DNA from: Micromonospora tarapacensis
GTDB lineage: Bacteria; Actinomycetota; Actinomycetes; Mycobacteriales; Micromonosporaceae
Assembly (NCBI RefSeq): GCF_019697375.1
Contig: NZ_JAHCDI010000001.1
Coordinates: forward strand, 1 to 64,000
DNA: 64,000 nucleotides
Direction: 5' to 3'
Of the stretch, positions 17,598-26,333 are shown piece by piece; position 1 is the stretch's first letter; every line of letters begins with the position of its first letter. The position numbers and the translations under genes are program-made. Below the pieces are notes generated by a model, which did no database searches, had not been told where the DNA came from, and saw only the letters and a list, made by a program, of their open reading frames with translations.

Positions 17598-18308
17598 TCA
17601 GGCCACGCCCAGGTACGCCTCCTTGATCGAGGGGTCGTGCAGGAGTTCCTCGCCGGAGCCCTCCTTGACGATCCGCCCGGTCTCCAGGACGTAGGCCCGG
17701 TGCGCACGGGAGAGCGCCTGCTGCGCGTTCTGCTCCACCAGCAGGACGGTGGTGCCCTGCTGGTTGATCTCCACGATGATGTCGAAGATCTGCTGAATGA
17801 TCATCGGAGCGAGGCCCATCGACGGCTCGTCCAGCAGCAGCAGCTTCGGCCGGCTCATCAACGCCCGACCGACGGCGAGCATCTGCTGCTCACCGCCGGA
17901 GAGCGTGCCACCGGCCTGCTTGCGCCGCTCGCGCAGCCGGGGGAACATCTCCAGCACCCGCTCCAGGTCGGCGGCGATGCCGGCGTGGTCCCGCCGGGTG
18001 TACGCCCCCATGTCCAGGTTCTCCAGGACGGTCATGCCGGGGAAGATCTGCCGGCCCTCGGGGGACTGGCACAGGCCCCGGACCACCCGCAGGTCGGCGC
18101 GGAGCTTGCTGATGTCCTCACCGTTGAAGGTGATCCGGCCGCCGGAGAGCGACCGGATGCCGGAGATCGCCCGCATGGTGGTGGTCTTGCCGGCACCGTT
18201 CGCGCCGATCAGGGCCACCACCTCGCCCTCGTTGACGGTAAGGCTGATGCCGTGCAGCGCCTCGATCCGGCCGTACGAGACGCTGACGTCGTCCAACTCA
18301 AGCAGCAT
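17598..18308 (-). CDS. livF: Branched-chain amino acid ABC transporter ATP-binding protein LivF
   Basis: This is one of the two cytoplasmic ATPases that drive branched-chain amino acid uptake. It has Walker A GANGAGKTTTMRAISG, the signature LSGGEQQMLAVGRAL, Walker B LLLLDEPSMGLAP and the H-loop region VLLVEQNAQQAL, the usual LivF form. The length of 236 aa is normal. Its start overlaps the end of livG by 11 bp, so it is the last gene of the operon. A hairpin follows. Confidence 0.95.
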   Translation of the reverse strand: MLLELDDVSVSYGRIEALHGISLTVNEGEVVALIGANGAGKTTTMRAISGIRSLSGGRITFNGEDISKLRADLRVVRGLCQSPEGRQIFPGMTVLENLDMGAYTRRDHAGIAADLERVLEMFPRLRERRKQAGGTLSGGEQQMLAVGRALMSRPKLLLLDEPSMGLAPMIIQQIFDIIVEINQQGTTVLLVEQNAQQALSRAHRAYVLETGRIVKEGSGEELLHDPSIKEAYLGVA

Positions 18309-19239
18309 CGGCGGGCTCCCCCAGGTAGGCCGCGATCACCCGCGGGTCTCGGCTGACCTCGTCCGGCCGGCCGTCGGCGATCTTGCTGCCGAACTCCAGC
18401 ACCACGATCCGGTCGGTGACACCCATCACCAGCCGCATGTCGTGCTCGATCAGCAGCACGGTCACGCCCCGGTCGCGGATCCGGCGGATCAGGCCCAGCA
18501 GTTCCTCCTTCTCGGCCGGGTTGAACCCGGCCGCCGGCTCGTCCAGGCAGAGCAGCTTCGGCTCGGTGCCGAGCGCCCGGGCGATCTCCAGCCGACGCTG
18601 GTAGCCGTACGGAAGGTTGCGCGCCTCGTCGTTGGCCCGGTCGGCGATGCCGACGAACCGCAGCAGATCCATCGCCTTGTCCTCGGCCGCCCGCTCCTCC
18701 AGGATGTGCCGGGACAGCCCGAAGGTCTTGGCGAAGCTCCGGCGCAGCTGCTGCCAGGTGCGCACGATGCCGTCGGGCGCGGTCACCTGGGGCAGTTGCT
18801 CCGGCGTGGGCCGCACCCGGTAGAGCCGGAACAGCGCGCCGGGGACGCTCGTCTTGTGCCGGGAGTCCGTCCCGACCATGACGTTCTCCAGCGCCGACAT
18901 CTCCGGGAACAGCCGGATGTTCTGGAACGTCCGGGAGATGCCCAGCCGGCTGATCTGGTGCGGCTTGCGGCCGGTGACCCGCTCGCCGCGGAACCGGACC
19001 GCACCCGAGGTCGGCTTGTAGACCCCCGTCATCACGTTGAAGCAGGTGGTCTTGCCGGCACCGTTGGGCCCGATCAGGCCGAGGATCTCGCCTTCCTGGA
19101 TGTCGAAGCTGATCCCGTTGAGCGCGACCACGCCACCGAACCGGAGCAGGACCTCGTCGACCTCCAGCAGCGTCCTGCGCGGCCCCGGCTGGGCCGGGAT
19201 CTTCGGCGCCGCCGGGGTGGTGATGTTCTCGTCAGACAT
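18298..19239 (-). CDS. livG: Branched-chain amino acid ABC transporter ATP-binding protein LivG
   Basis: This is the second ATPase of the Liv importer. ATG 19239 is preceded by GAGGAGG, which decides the start over a codon further up. It has Walker A GLIGPNGAGKTTCFNVMTG, a signature degenerate to LPYGYQRRLEIARALG as is normal for LivG, Walker B LLCLDEPAAGFNP and the switch LLIEHDMRLVMG. The N-terminal 25 residues are an extra Pro- and Ala-rich stretch. The insertion around 120-160 is longer than in LivF, also typical. It overlaps livM by 8 bp and livF by 11 bp. Confidence 0.95.
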   Translation of the reverse strand: MSDENITTPAAPKIPAQPGPRRTLLEVDEVLLRFGGVVALNGISFDIQEGEILGLIGPNGAGKTTCFNVMTGVYKPTSGAVRFRGERVTGRKPHQISRLGISRTFQNIRLFPEMSALENVMVGTDSRHKTSVPGALFRLYRVRPTPEQLPQVTAPDGIVRTWQQLRRSFAKTFGLSRHILEERAAEDKAMDLLRFVGIADRANDEARNLPYGYQRRLEIARALGTEPKLLCLDEPAAGFNPAEKEELLGLIRRIRDRGVTVLLIEHDMRLVMGVTDRIVVLEFGSKIADGRPDEVSRDPRVIAAYLGEPADAA

Positions 19240-20410
19240 GAGCGGGTGCCTCCTCTGCCTGCGCCGCACGGTCCTTCAGCTCGCGGGCCCGCCGGCGACT
19301 GGGGATCAGACCCTGCGGTCGCAGGATCATCACCAGCACCATGGCCAGGCCGAAGGCCAGCCAACGGTAGTCGGCGACCTCCCGGAACCGCTCCGGCAGG
19401 TACGCCAGCAGCACCGCGCCGACCGACACGCCGATCATGTTGCCGGACCCACCGACCACGACCATCGCCACGAAGAGGATGGAGAGGTTGACGTTGAACT
19501 GGGTCGGGTCGATGAAGGCGTACCGGCTGGCGAACAGGAAGCCCGCGAAGCCGCCGAGCGCAGCGCCGATGGCGAAGGCCCAGAGCTTGAACTTGAACGG
19601 GTAGACACCCATCACGGCCGCGGCGTCCTCGTCCTCCCGGATGGCCAGCCAGGACCGGCCGACCCGGCTGTGCTCCAGCCGGCGCACCGCGAAGACCATG
19701 AGCAGCACCACGGTCAGCGCCAACCAGTACCACGGCTTGACGTCGATCAGGCCGAAGACCTGGTTGTCCGGCGACGGCGGGCCCTCCGGCCCGGGGATCG
19801 CCGAGATGCCCTGAGGCCCGTTGGTGACGTTCTCCGCGTTGCGGGCCACGATCCGGATGATCTCGCCGAAGCCGAGCGTCACGATGGCCAGGTAGTCACC
19901 GCGCAGCCGCAGCGTCGGCCAGCCCAGGATCACCCCGGAGATCAACGCCAGCACCAGCGCTATGAAGGCGCAGATGGCCCAGGTCACCGCCCAGGTCGCC
20001 GGCAGGTTGAACTCCGCCTGGAACCACTGCACCACCGGCGAGTTGACCGAACCGAACAGCGCCACCCCGTACGCCCCGATGGCGAAGAAGCCGATATAGC
20101 CGAGGTCGAGCAGGCCGGCCAGCCCGATCACCACGTTGAGCCCGATCGCCACCAGCACGTAGACGGCGCAGGTGAACAGCACGCCGGACCAGTTGCTGCC
20201 GCCCGAGATCGAGTCGGTCCGCAGCCCGTTCAGCCCGGGAATCACCAGGCCGCCGGGGAGCTTGCCCAGGTAGGGCAGGTGGTAGAGGAACGCGACGAAG
20301 GCCAGCAGGCCGAGAGACCGCTGCCACTTCGGCAGTGTTTGCCAGCGGTCGCCCATCGAGGCCAGGACGCCGGCCCGGCGGCGCTCCATCCCACGCAGTT
20401 TGTTGATCAT
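19232..20410 (-). CDS. livM: Branched-chain amino acid ABC transporter permease LivM
   Basis: This is one of the two membrane permeases of the Liv importer. It has about nine hydrophobic segments, with the family core GLLDLGYIGFFAIGAYGVAL (about 105-125) and RGDYLAIVTLGFGEIIRIVA. The cytoplasmic coupling loop SRVGRSWLAIREDEDAAAVM is the EAA-like contact to the ATPases. An N-terminal cytoplasmic extension (MINKLRGMERRRAG) precedes the first helix. ATG 20410 overlaps the livH stop by 4 bp. Confidence 0.93.
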   Translation of the reverse strand: MINKLRGMERRRAGVLASMGDRWQTLPKWQRSLGLLAFVAFLYHLPYLGKLPGGLVIPGLNGLRTDSISGGSNWSGVLFTCAVYVLVAIGLNVVIGLAGLLDLGYIGFFAIGAYGVALFGSVNSPVVQWFQAEFNLPATWAVTWAICAFIALVLALISGVILGWPTLRLRGDYLAIVTLGFGEIIRIVARNAENVTNGPQGISAIPGPEGPPSPDNQVFGLIDVKPWYWLALTVVLLMVFAVRRLEHSRVGRSWLAIREDEDAAAVMGVYPFKFKLWAFAIGAALGGFAGFLFASRYAFIDPTQFNVNLSILFVAMVVVGGSGNMIGVSVGAVLLAYLPERFREVADYRWLAFGLAMVLVMILRPQGLIPSRRRARELKDRAAQAEEAPAHV

Positions 20411-21390
20411 GCCCGGGCCCTCCCCAGCGACTCACCCAGAATGCCGGTGGGACGGAACATCAGCACCACGACCAGCACCACGAAGGCGATGACGTCCTCC
20501 CAGTTGGACGCGAAGAGGGTGGCGCCGTAGACCTCGACGATGCCGAGGAACAGCCCGCCCACCAGCGCGCCGCGCAGGTTACCGATGCCACCGAGCACGG
20601 CCGCGGTGAATGCCTTGAGGCCGAGCACGAAGCCGATGCTGTTCTGCGTGAAGCCGAAACGCATGCTCCACAGCAGCGCCGCCGCCCCGGCCATGATGCC
20701 GCCCAGCACGAAGATCAGCATGATCACGCGCTCTTGGTTGACGCCCATCAGCGCCGCCGTCTCCGGGTTCTGCGCCACCGCCCGCACGCCCCGGCCGTAG
20801 CGGGTGCGGTTGATGAACCAGTCCAGCAGCGCCATCATCACCACGGCGGCCACGAAGACGATCAACTGGATGTTGGTGATCGACGTGCCGAGGACCGTGA
20901 AGAGCGTCTCCTGCTCGATGATCGTCGGCATGCCGAGGATGATCCGGGCCCGGCCGAAGATCGAGGGCACCGCCTCACCCAGCAGCTTCGGCAGCACCAG
21001 GCCGAAGATCTCCACCAGCACCAGCGACAGACCGATCGCCGTGATGAGGAAGATCAGTGGGGGCGCGTTCTTGCGCCGCAGCGGGCGGTAGGCGATCCGT
21101 TCGAGCGCCAGCGCCGTGCCGCCGGAGGCGACCGCCGCGACTATCAGGCCGAGCACCAGAAACAGAATCGCCTGGCCGATCGGCGGGTTGTTCTCCACCC
21201 CGAAGGCGGTCCACAGGCCGAGCACCGCGAAGGTGCCGACCATGAAGACCTCGGAGTGCGCAAAGTTGATCAGGCGCAGCACGCCGTACACCAGGGTGTA
21301 GCCGAGGGCGATCAGGGCATAGATGGCCCCTTTGGACAACCCGTCGACGGTGTGCTGGCCGATGTGGCCGAAGAGATCGTCGAAATTCAC
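20407..21390 (-). CDS. livH: Branched-chain amino acid ABC transporter permease LivH
   Basis: This is the other permease. GTG 21390 has AAGGAG six bases upstream; an in-frame ATG at 21405 overlaps that site and is less likely. Family motifs are GLSKGAIYALIALGYTLVYG, RLINFAHSEVFMVGTF and, in the coupling loop, YGRGVRAVAQNPETAALMGV. About eight membrane segments are visible, including GLKAFTAAVLGGIGNLRGAL near the end. A hairpin lies between it and livK, which may set the ratio of binding protein to transporter. Confidence 0.93.
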   Translation of the reverse strand: MNFDDLFGHIGQHTVDGLSKGAIYALIALGYTLVYGVLRLINFAHSEVFMVGTFAVLGLWTAFGVENNPPIGQAILFLVLGLIVAAVASGGTALALERIAYRPLRRKNAPPLIFLITAIGLSLVLVEIFGLVLPKLLGEAVPSIFGRARIILGMPTIIEQETLFTVLGTSITNIQLIVFVAAVVMMALLDWFINRTRYGRGVRAVAQNPETAALMGVNQERVIMLIFVLGGIMAGAAALLWSMRFGFTQNSIGFVLGLKAFTAAVLGGIGNLRGALVGGLFLGIVEVYGATLFASNWEDVIAFVVLVVVLMFRPTGILGESLGRARA

Positions 21391-21410
21391 CAGGTCTCCT
21401 TGCATGGAGC

Positions 21411-21444
21411 GCGGCCGGGGCTACGAACAAGAAACCCCGGCCGC
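21411..21444 (-). promoter_or_regulatory. Hairpin between livK and livH
   Basis: GCGGCCGGGG (21411-21420) and CCCCGGCCGC (21435-21444) form a perfect 10-bp stem with a 14-nt loop. It sits in the 69-bp gap between the livK stop and the livH start. Such intercistronic hairpins often attenuate transcription or stabilise the upstream message, giving more binding protein than permease. Confidence 0.6.
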
Positions 21445-21459
21445 ACTCGGTGCCGATCG

Positions 21460-22611
21460 TCAGCTGAGCTTGAGCTCCTGCAGCGGCTCGAACGCCGTGC
21501 CCTTGATCTCGTACGACCAGATGACGACCCGCGACGGGTCCACGTCACCGTTCTCGGCGAACTTGATGTACTTCGACACGCCCTGCTTGTCGTACGCCTT
21601 CACGTACTCCAGGATCTCGGCACGGGTCTTCTTGCCGTCCTTGAAGGCGTCGGCGAAGATCTGCGCGGCGTCGAAGCCCTCAGCGCCGTAGGAACCCGGC
21701 GCCTGACCAAACTCGGCCTGGTAGTCGGCGGTGAAGGTGCCGCCGGCCTTGTCCGCCGGGAGGCAGGGGCAGGTGATGATGGAGCCCTCGGCACCGCCGG
21801 AGGCACCCGCCGGGAAGGCCGGGTCGTAGAGACCGTCCGGGCCGATGAACTTGGCCTCGACACCGCCGGCGCGCATCTGGCGGACCAGCGGCGCGGCCTC
21901 ACGGGTGTAGCCGCCGTAGAAGACGAAGTCGGCGTTCGCCGCCTTGATCTTGGAGATCGTCGCGTCGAACTGCGCCTGCCGCTCCTGGATCTTGTCGCTG
22001 GCGGCGAGCGTGGTGCCCAGGTTCTTGGTCAGCTCGGCGGTGATGCCGGCGCCGTAGGCGCTGGCGTCGTCGATCAGGAAGACCCGCTGCGCGTTCTGCG
22101 CCTTGAGGTAGGTCGCCACGGCACCCGCCTGGGTGCCGTCGTGGCCGACCACCCGGAAGAAGGACTTGTTGCCCTTCTGGGTGAGGTCGGTCCGGGTCGC
22201 CGACGGGGCGACCATCACCAGGCCGGCGGCCTCGTAGACCGGCATGGTGGCGTCCGACTCGCCGGAGAAGTGGCCACCGATGACACCGAGGAACGAGGCG
22301 TCACCCGCGACCTGGTTCGCCACCGGAGTGGCCTGCGCCGGGTCACCCTGCGTGTCGAACTCGACCATCTCGATCTGGCAGTCGGCGTTCGCGTCGTTGT
22401 GCTGCTTGATCGCGAGCTTCGCGCCGTTCAGCGACGGCAGCACCAGACCCGCGTTGTCACCGCTGAACGCACCGAAGATGGCGATCTTGCCACCGCAGTC
22501 CCCCGACGCGACGTCGTCGCCATTGCTGCTGGTGTCCTGGCACCCCGCGGCGGCGACCAGCACCGCGGCGAGCGCGGCAGTACCCAGCGCCCTTGAATAG
22601 CTTCGCCTCAC
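21460..22611 (-). CDS. livK: Branched-chain amino acid ABC transporter substrate-binding lipoprotein
   Basis: This lipoprotein captures the amino acid outside the membrane and delivers it to LivHM. GTG 22611 gives VRRSYSRALGTAALAAVLVA ending in the lipobox AAAGC, with the acylated cysteine at about residue 24. The mature part is a periplasmic-binding fold of the Leu/Ile/Val type: KIAIFGAFSGDNAGLVLPSL, VIGGHFSGESDATMPVYEAA, FRVVGHDGTQAGAVATYL, DASAYGAGITAELTKNLG and YGAEGFDAAQIFADAF. GGAAG lies just upstream of the start. It is the first gene of the five-gene operon. The true ligand could be another amino acid or a small amide. Confidence 0.92.
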   Translation of the reverse strand: MRRSYSRALGTAALAAVLVAAAGCQDTSSNGDDVASGDCGGKIAIFGAFSGDNAGLVLPSLNGAKLAIKQHNDANADCQIEMVEFDTQGDPAQATPVANQVAGDASFLGVIGGHFSGESDATMPVYEAAGLVMVAPSATRTDLTQKGNKSFFRVVGHDGTQAGAVATYLKAQNAQRVFLIDDASAYGAGITAELTKNLGTTLAASDKIQERQAQFDATISKIKAANADFVFYGGYTREAAPLVRQMRAGGVEAKFIGPDGLYDPAFPAGASGGAEGSIITCPCLPADKAGGTFTADYQAEFGQAPGSYGAEGFDAAQIFADAFKDGKKTRAEILEYVKAYDKQGVSKYIKFAENGDVDPSRVVIWSYEIKGTAFEPLQELKLS

Positions 22612-22975
22612 GGCTTCCTGACCTCCTCCAGAAGCAGGCCGGCACCCGGCCCGACCGGCGACGACGGGCTGTGGCCCGCCACCACCAGCCAAGCAAGGGC
22701 GCCCCCTGCGTTACGGCTCGTGATGGCGGAGCGTACCCACACTCATACGGTCAAGGAAGGGGCTGGAGCGGGGTCTGCGAAACCGTTACGAAGAAGCCCC
22801 CAAACGCTGCCAAGCCCGTAACAGATCAATCCGCTGACCGGTCGTTGAGCGGCCGGCCGGCCGCCGCCCGGGACGCCATCGAGCATCGTCACGAACCGGT
22901 CCAGGCGGCCGAGCCCGCTCCTCCGAGCGGTGGCGCCGACAACCAGGTCGGTTACTCACAGTAGCGATGCGGCCA
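22612..22975 (-). promoter_or_regulatory. Upstream region of the liv operon
   Basis: This 364-bp gene-free stretch must contain the liv operon promoter. A TTGACC hexamer occurs on the minus strand near 22753-22758, but I see no well-spaced partner. No riboswitch-like or T-box-like fold was recognised. The distal end is the 3' flank of the lipoprotein gene that stops at 22976. Confidence 0.35.
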
Positions 22976-24196
22976 CTATGTCGCCGCGCTGTGGCCGATC
23001 CACAGCGACGTGCCGGTGCCGTCGTCCACCGCCAGCCACCACCGCTGCCCCACCGCGGCCAGGCTCACCGCCCGACCCGCGCCGACCGGAGCCGCCGCCG
23101 GCAGCTCGACCGGGCGCCACCCGTCGCCCCCGTCGGTGGACAGCCACCCGCCGTACCGCTCGCCGTCGGAGACCACCGCCATGACCCGCCCGGCCGAGGC
23201 GGTCACCGCGCCCACGGAGGGCACGCCGGCGCCGACCCGACCGAATCCGCCGCCGGTCACCCAGCCGGCGTCCGCCAGCCGCCACGCGCCGAACGCCCGA
23301 CCGCGCAGGCCCACCCCCACCGGCGTGCCGTCGACCAGGACGACCCGTTGCAACTCCTCGTGCTCCCCGGTGCCCGGCAGCACGGTCCGTCGCCAGTCGC
23401 GCCCGTCGGCGGAGGTCCAGACCACCGGATCCCGGTCGATCCGCCCCGGGAGCAGCACGCCGCCCACCGCCAGCCAGCCGGCCGGACCGCCCAGCGCGTC
23501 GAACGCCCAGGTCACACCCTGCTCGTCGGTGGACAGCTCCGGCGCGCCCTCGACCAGGGTGAACTCCGCCGCGTCGGGCGACACCCAGGCCGCCGCGCCG
23601 CTGGACCGGTTGCCGACGATCAGCCAGCCGGCGGGACCGGCCGCCAGCCGGGACACGTTTACCGCCCTCGGCCCGCCGTACAGCTCGAATGACGCCGCCA
23701 CCTCGACCAGCGTGCCGTCACCGCGCTGCCACCAGGTGCTCACCCGCGGGTTGCCGTGCGCGCCACCGACCTTGCCGCCCACGGCGGCGACGGCCCCGTC
23801 GCGGCAGGCGATCGAGAACAGCACGCTCCGCCGCCCGTAATAGGAATCGGCCACCACCGGCACCGGCGTCCACACCGCACCGTCCCGGCTGGACCAGACG
23901 GCCGGGCGGGTGTCGCCGGAGTCCTCGGCCACCGCACCTGCCGCATACCACCGGCCCTCGCAGGCCGCGAGGTCACGGAGCAGGATCCGCCCGGCGCCGT
24001 CGGGCGACGGCAGCCGGACCTGCTGCCAGTCCATCCGGAGCGGCCCCGGGTCGGCATCGCGCCGCGCGGGCGCCGGACAGCCGACCAGCAGCACGGCGAG
24101 CAAGCCGCACGCCGCCAGGAGGAGCCGGCGGCCCCCGGGTACGCGGGGACGGCGCACACCGGGCTGCCGGGTTCGCGCGAACCGCCGAGCACCCAT
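22976..24196 (-). CDS. Exported lipoprotein with BNR/sialidase-like beta-propeller repeats, 406 aa
   Basis: The N-terminus is basic, then hydrophobic (RRLLLAACGLLAVLLVGC), with a lipobox near residue 40. The mature protein has repeated blades with W-x-S and D-G-x-x-W patterns: PAVWSSRDGAVWTPVPV, AAWVSPDAAEFTLVEG, PVVWTSADGRDWRRTVLPG and GWLSTDGGDGWRPVELPA. These resemble Asp-box/BNR propellers. No catalytic residues of a sialidase can be assigned, so a binding or scaffold role is as likely. It is transcribed in the same direction as the liv operon but is separated by 364 bp. Confidence 0.6.
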   Translation of the reverse strand: MGARRFARTRQPGVRRPRVPGGRRLLLAACGLLAVLLVGCPAPARRDADPGPLRMDWQQVRLPSPDGAGRILLRDLAACEGRWYAAGAVAEDSGDTRPAVWSSRDGAVWTPVPVVADSYYGRRSVLFSIACRDGAVAAVGGKVGGAHGNPRVSTWWQRGDGTLVEVAASFELYGGPRAVNVSRLAAGPAGWLIVGNRSSGAAAWVSPDAAEFTLVEGAPELSTDEQGVTWAFDALGGPAGWLAVGGVLLPGRIDRDPVVWTSADGRDWRRTVLPGTGEHEELQRVVLVDGTPVGVGLRGRAFGAWRLADAGWVTGGGFGRVGAGVPSVGAVTASAGRVMAVVSDGERYGGWLSTDGGDGWRPVELPAAAPVGAGRAVSLAAVGQRWWLAVDDGTGTSLWIGHSAAT

Positions 24197-24248
24197 TGGC
24201 CAGATGCTAGCCCCCGCAGCCGACCACCCGGCCCGGCGAACAGGTCGG

Positions 24249-24869
24249 TCAGGGGGTCGGCTCGGCCACCTCGCCGCCGGCGGTCTCGGCGAGAATCCGC
24301 TCGGCGACCTCCTTCATGGTCATCCGGTGGTCCATCGCCGTGCGCTGGATCCACTTGAACGCCTGCGGCTCGCTCATGTTGTAGGTGGTCATCAGCGCGC
24401 CCTTGGCCCGCTCGACGGCCTTGCGGACCTCCAGCCGGTCGGTCAGACCGGCGACCTCGGCCTCCAGCGCGGCGATCTCTGAGTAGCGGGACAGCGCGAT
24501 CTCCACCGCCGGCACCAGGTCGCTCTTCTGGAACGGCTTGACCAGGTACGCCATCGCACCGGCCGCGCGGGCCCGCTCCACCAGGTCGCGCTGGCTGAAG
24601 GCGGTCAGGATGATCACGGGGGCGATCCGGGTGCCGGCGATCCGCTCGGCGGCGGCCAGCCCGTCCATGATCGGCATTTTGATGTCCAGGATGACCAGGT
24701 CGGGCTTGAGTTCCTCGGCCAACCGGACGGCCGCCTCGCCGTCACCGGCCTCGCCGACCACCTCGTAGCCCTCCTCGGCCAGCATCTCGGCCAGGTCCAG
24801 CCGGATCAGCGCCTCGTCCTCGGCGATCAGTACCCGCCTGCGCGCGGCATCCGTCTGCGTCTCGGCCAC
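24249..24869 (-). CDS. ANTAR-domain response regulator (PdtaR-like)
   Basis: This is a two-component response regulator that acts on RNA rather than DNA. Residues about 13-130 form a receiver domain: acidic pair in EDEALIRLDLAEM, phospho-acceptor Asp in LVILDIKMPIMDGLAA, Thr in ILTAFS and Lys in YLVKPFQKSDL. The C-terminus is an ANTAR domain (RKAVERAKGALMTTYNMSEP, then AFKWIQRTAMDHRMTMKEVA), which binds paired hairpins in leader RNAs and prevents termination. GTG 24869 has GGGAG upstream; a longer frame would run over the tRNA gene and is rejected. The partner kinase is not in the window. It resembles mycobacterial PdtaR. Confidence 0.9.
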   Translation of the reverse strand: MAETQTDAARRRVLIAEDEALIRLDLAEMLAEEGYEVVGEAGDGEAAVRLAEELKPDLVILDIKMPIMDGLAAAERIAGTRIAPVIILTAFSQRDLVERARAAGAMAYLVKPFQKSDLVPAVEIALSRYSEIAALEAEVAGLTDRLEVRKAVERAKGALMTTYNMSEPQAFKWIQRTAMDHRMTMKEVAERILAETAGGEVAEPTP

Positions 24870-24976
24870 GAGCCACTCCCACCCAGTCTGAGCCCTGACA
24901 CCCGCGGTACCGGGTGTCGCCGCCCCTAGCGTAGTGGGTAACCTATGGGGCGACGCGACAGGCGTTGAGCGAGAAA

Positions 24977-25050
24977 GTCCCCGTATTCCAACAGGTAGAG
25001 AAACGGAGCTCAAACCTCCGACAGTGTGGGTTCGAATCCCACCGGGGACA
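24977..25050 (+). tRNA. tRNA with anticodon CAA (tRNA-Leu-like) with a short variable loop
   Basis: The 7-bp acceptor stem pairs GTCCCCG with CGGGGAC, with discriminator A at 25050. The anticodon stem is CGGAG/CTCCG with loop CTCAAAC, anticodon CAA. The T arm is perfect (GTGGG, TTCGAAT, CCCAC). The D stem has only three good pairs (TTC/GAA), as in leucine tRNAs, but the variable loop is 5 nt (ACAGT) rather than the long arm of normal leucine tRNAs. CCA is not encoded. Identity as leucine rests on the anticodon alone. Confidence 0.85.
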
Positions 25051-25074
25051 CCCTCTGTGCCGTACGGGCGGTCG

Positions 25075-26232
25075 TCAGCTCGACGCGAGCGCCTGCTCCA
25101 GGTCGACGCGCAGGTCCTCCGGGTCCTCCAGGCCGACCGAGAGGCGCAGCAGCCCGCCGCGGGGCTTCGCCTCCCCCTCGACCGGGCGGTGGGTCAGCGA
25201 CGCCGGGTGCTGGATGAGGGTGTCGACCCCGCCGAGCGAGACGGCGTGGGTGATCAGCCGGCAGGCGTCGGCGACCGCCGCCGCGGCCGGTGCGCCGCCG
25301 CGTACCTCGAAGGCGAGCAGGCTGCCCGGGCCGGCCAGCTGCCGGCCGACGAGCCCGGCCGGGTCACCGATGCCGGGGTGGTGGACCCGCTCGACCGCCG
25401 GGTGGTCGGCGAGCCAGGCGGCGAGTTTCTCCGCCCCGGCCTGCTGGGCACGCACCCGCAGCGGCAGCGTCTGTAGGCCGCGGTGCAGCAGGTACGCGCC
25501 GAGCGGGTGCAGGATCGCGCCGGTGAGGGCGCGGACCTGACGTAGCCGCACGGCCCATTCGGTGTCGCAGGCGAGCACCCCGGCGAGGACGTCGCCGTGG
25601 CCGCCGATGCTCTTGGTGGCGCTGTGCAGCACCAGTCGGGCGCCGTAACGGGCGGGCTGTTGGAGCACCGGTGTGGCGACCGTGTTGTCGATCAGCAGGG
25701 GCACCTCGCCGGCGGCGTCGGCGAGGGCGGCGATGTCGACCAGGTCGAGCGTGGGGTTGGCGGGGGTCTCGGCGATCACCAGGGCGGTGTCGGGGCGGAC
25801 CGCGGCGGCGACCTCGTCGGGGCGCGCCCAGCTGATCTCGGTGCCGAGCAGGCCGGTGGCGAGCACGTGGTCGGTGCCGCCGTAGAGGGGGCGGACGGCG
25901 ACCAGGTGTCGCTTGCCGTCGCGGGTCGCGGCGAGCAGGGCGGCGGTGAGCGCGGCCATTCCGCTGGCGAAGGCGACCGCCTCGGTGGTGCCCTCCAGTT
26001 CGGCGAGGGCGGTCTCGAAGCGGGCCACGGTCGGGTTCCACAGCCGCTGGTAGACGGCGCTGGCGCCGGCGGGGAGGGTGCCGCCGGTGGCGAGGGTCTC
26101 GTACGCGTCGCCGCCGGTGGCGACCGACGGCAGGGGGTTGGTGGTCGAGAGGTCGATCGGCGGCACGTGGACGCCGAGAGCGGCCAGGTCGTCGCGGCCG
26201 GCGTGCACGGCTCGGGTGTCCACGGTCGTCAT
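25075..26232 (-). CDS. Cys/Met transsulfuration-family PLP enzyme (cystathionine gamma-lyase-like)
   Basis: This PLP enzyme belongs to the cystathionine gamma-lyase/synthase family, which makes or breaks C-S bonds in cysteine and methionine metabolism. ATG 26232 gives MTTVDTRAVHAGRDDLAALG. Typical blocks are NPTVARFETALAELEGTTEA, FASGMAALTAALLAA, NPTLDLVDIAALADAA, LLIDNTVATPVLQQPARYGA and the PLP-lysine motif LVLHSATKSIGGHGDVLAGV. The length of 385 aa is normal. Lyase, synthase and methionine gamma-lyase members cannot be told apart by eye. It diverges from an Lrp-type regulator 101 bp away, which probably controls it. Confidence 0.85.
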   Translation of the reverse strand: MTTVDTRAVHAGRDDLAALGVHVPPIDLSTTNPLPSVATGGDAYETLATGGTLPAGASAVYQRLWNPTVARFETALAELEGTTEAVAFASGMAALTAALLAATRDGKRHLVAVRPLYGGTDHVLATGLLGTEISWARPDEVAAAVRPDTALVIAETPANPTLDLVDIAALADAAGEVPLLIDNTVATPVLQQPARYGARLVLHSATKSIGGHGDVLAGVLACDTEWAVRLRQVRALTGAILHPLGAYLLHRGLQTLPLRVRAQQAGAEKLAAWLADHPAVERVHHPGIGDPAGLVGRQLAGPGSLLAFEVRGGAPAAAAVADACRLITHAVSLGGVDTLIQHPASLTHRPVEGEAKPRGGLLRLSVGLEDPEDLRVDLEQALASS

Positions 26233-26333
26233 GGGAAAAGGGTCGAACAACCCACCTGTGGGTGGCAATAGTTTCGAATATCATTCGTCCAATCCTCTTT
26301 CTGATCCGATGTTGTTCGATGGAGGATGGCGAC

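Noticed and set aside
14982..18356. Very long plus-strand open frame (over 1100 codons) opposite polA and liv genes
   Set aside because: It is the antisense shadow of high-GC genes whose own frames carry full family motifs; its translation is low-complexity and lacks a ribosome site.
24249..25013. Longer version of the ANTAR regulator starting at 25013
   Set aside because: It would run through the tRNA gene, and the extra residues do not belong to the family; GTG 24869 has a ribosome site.
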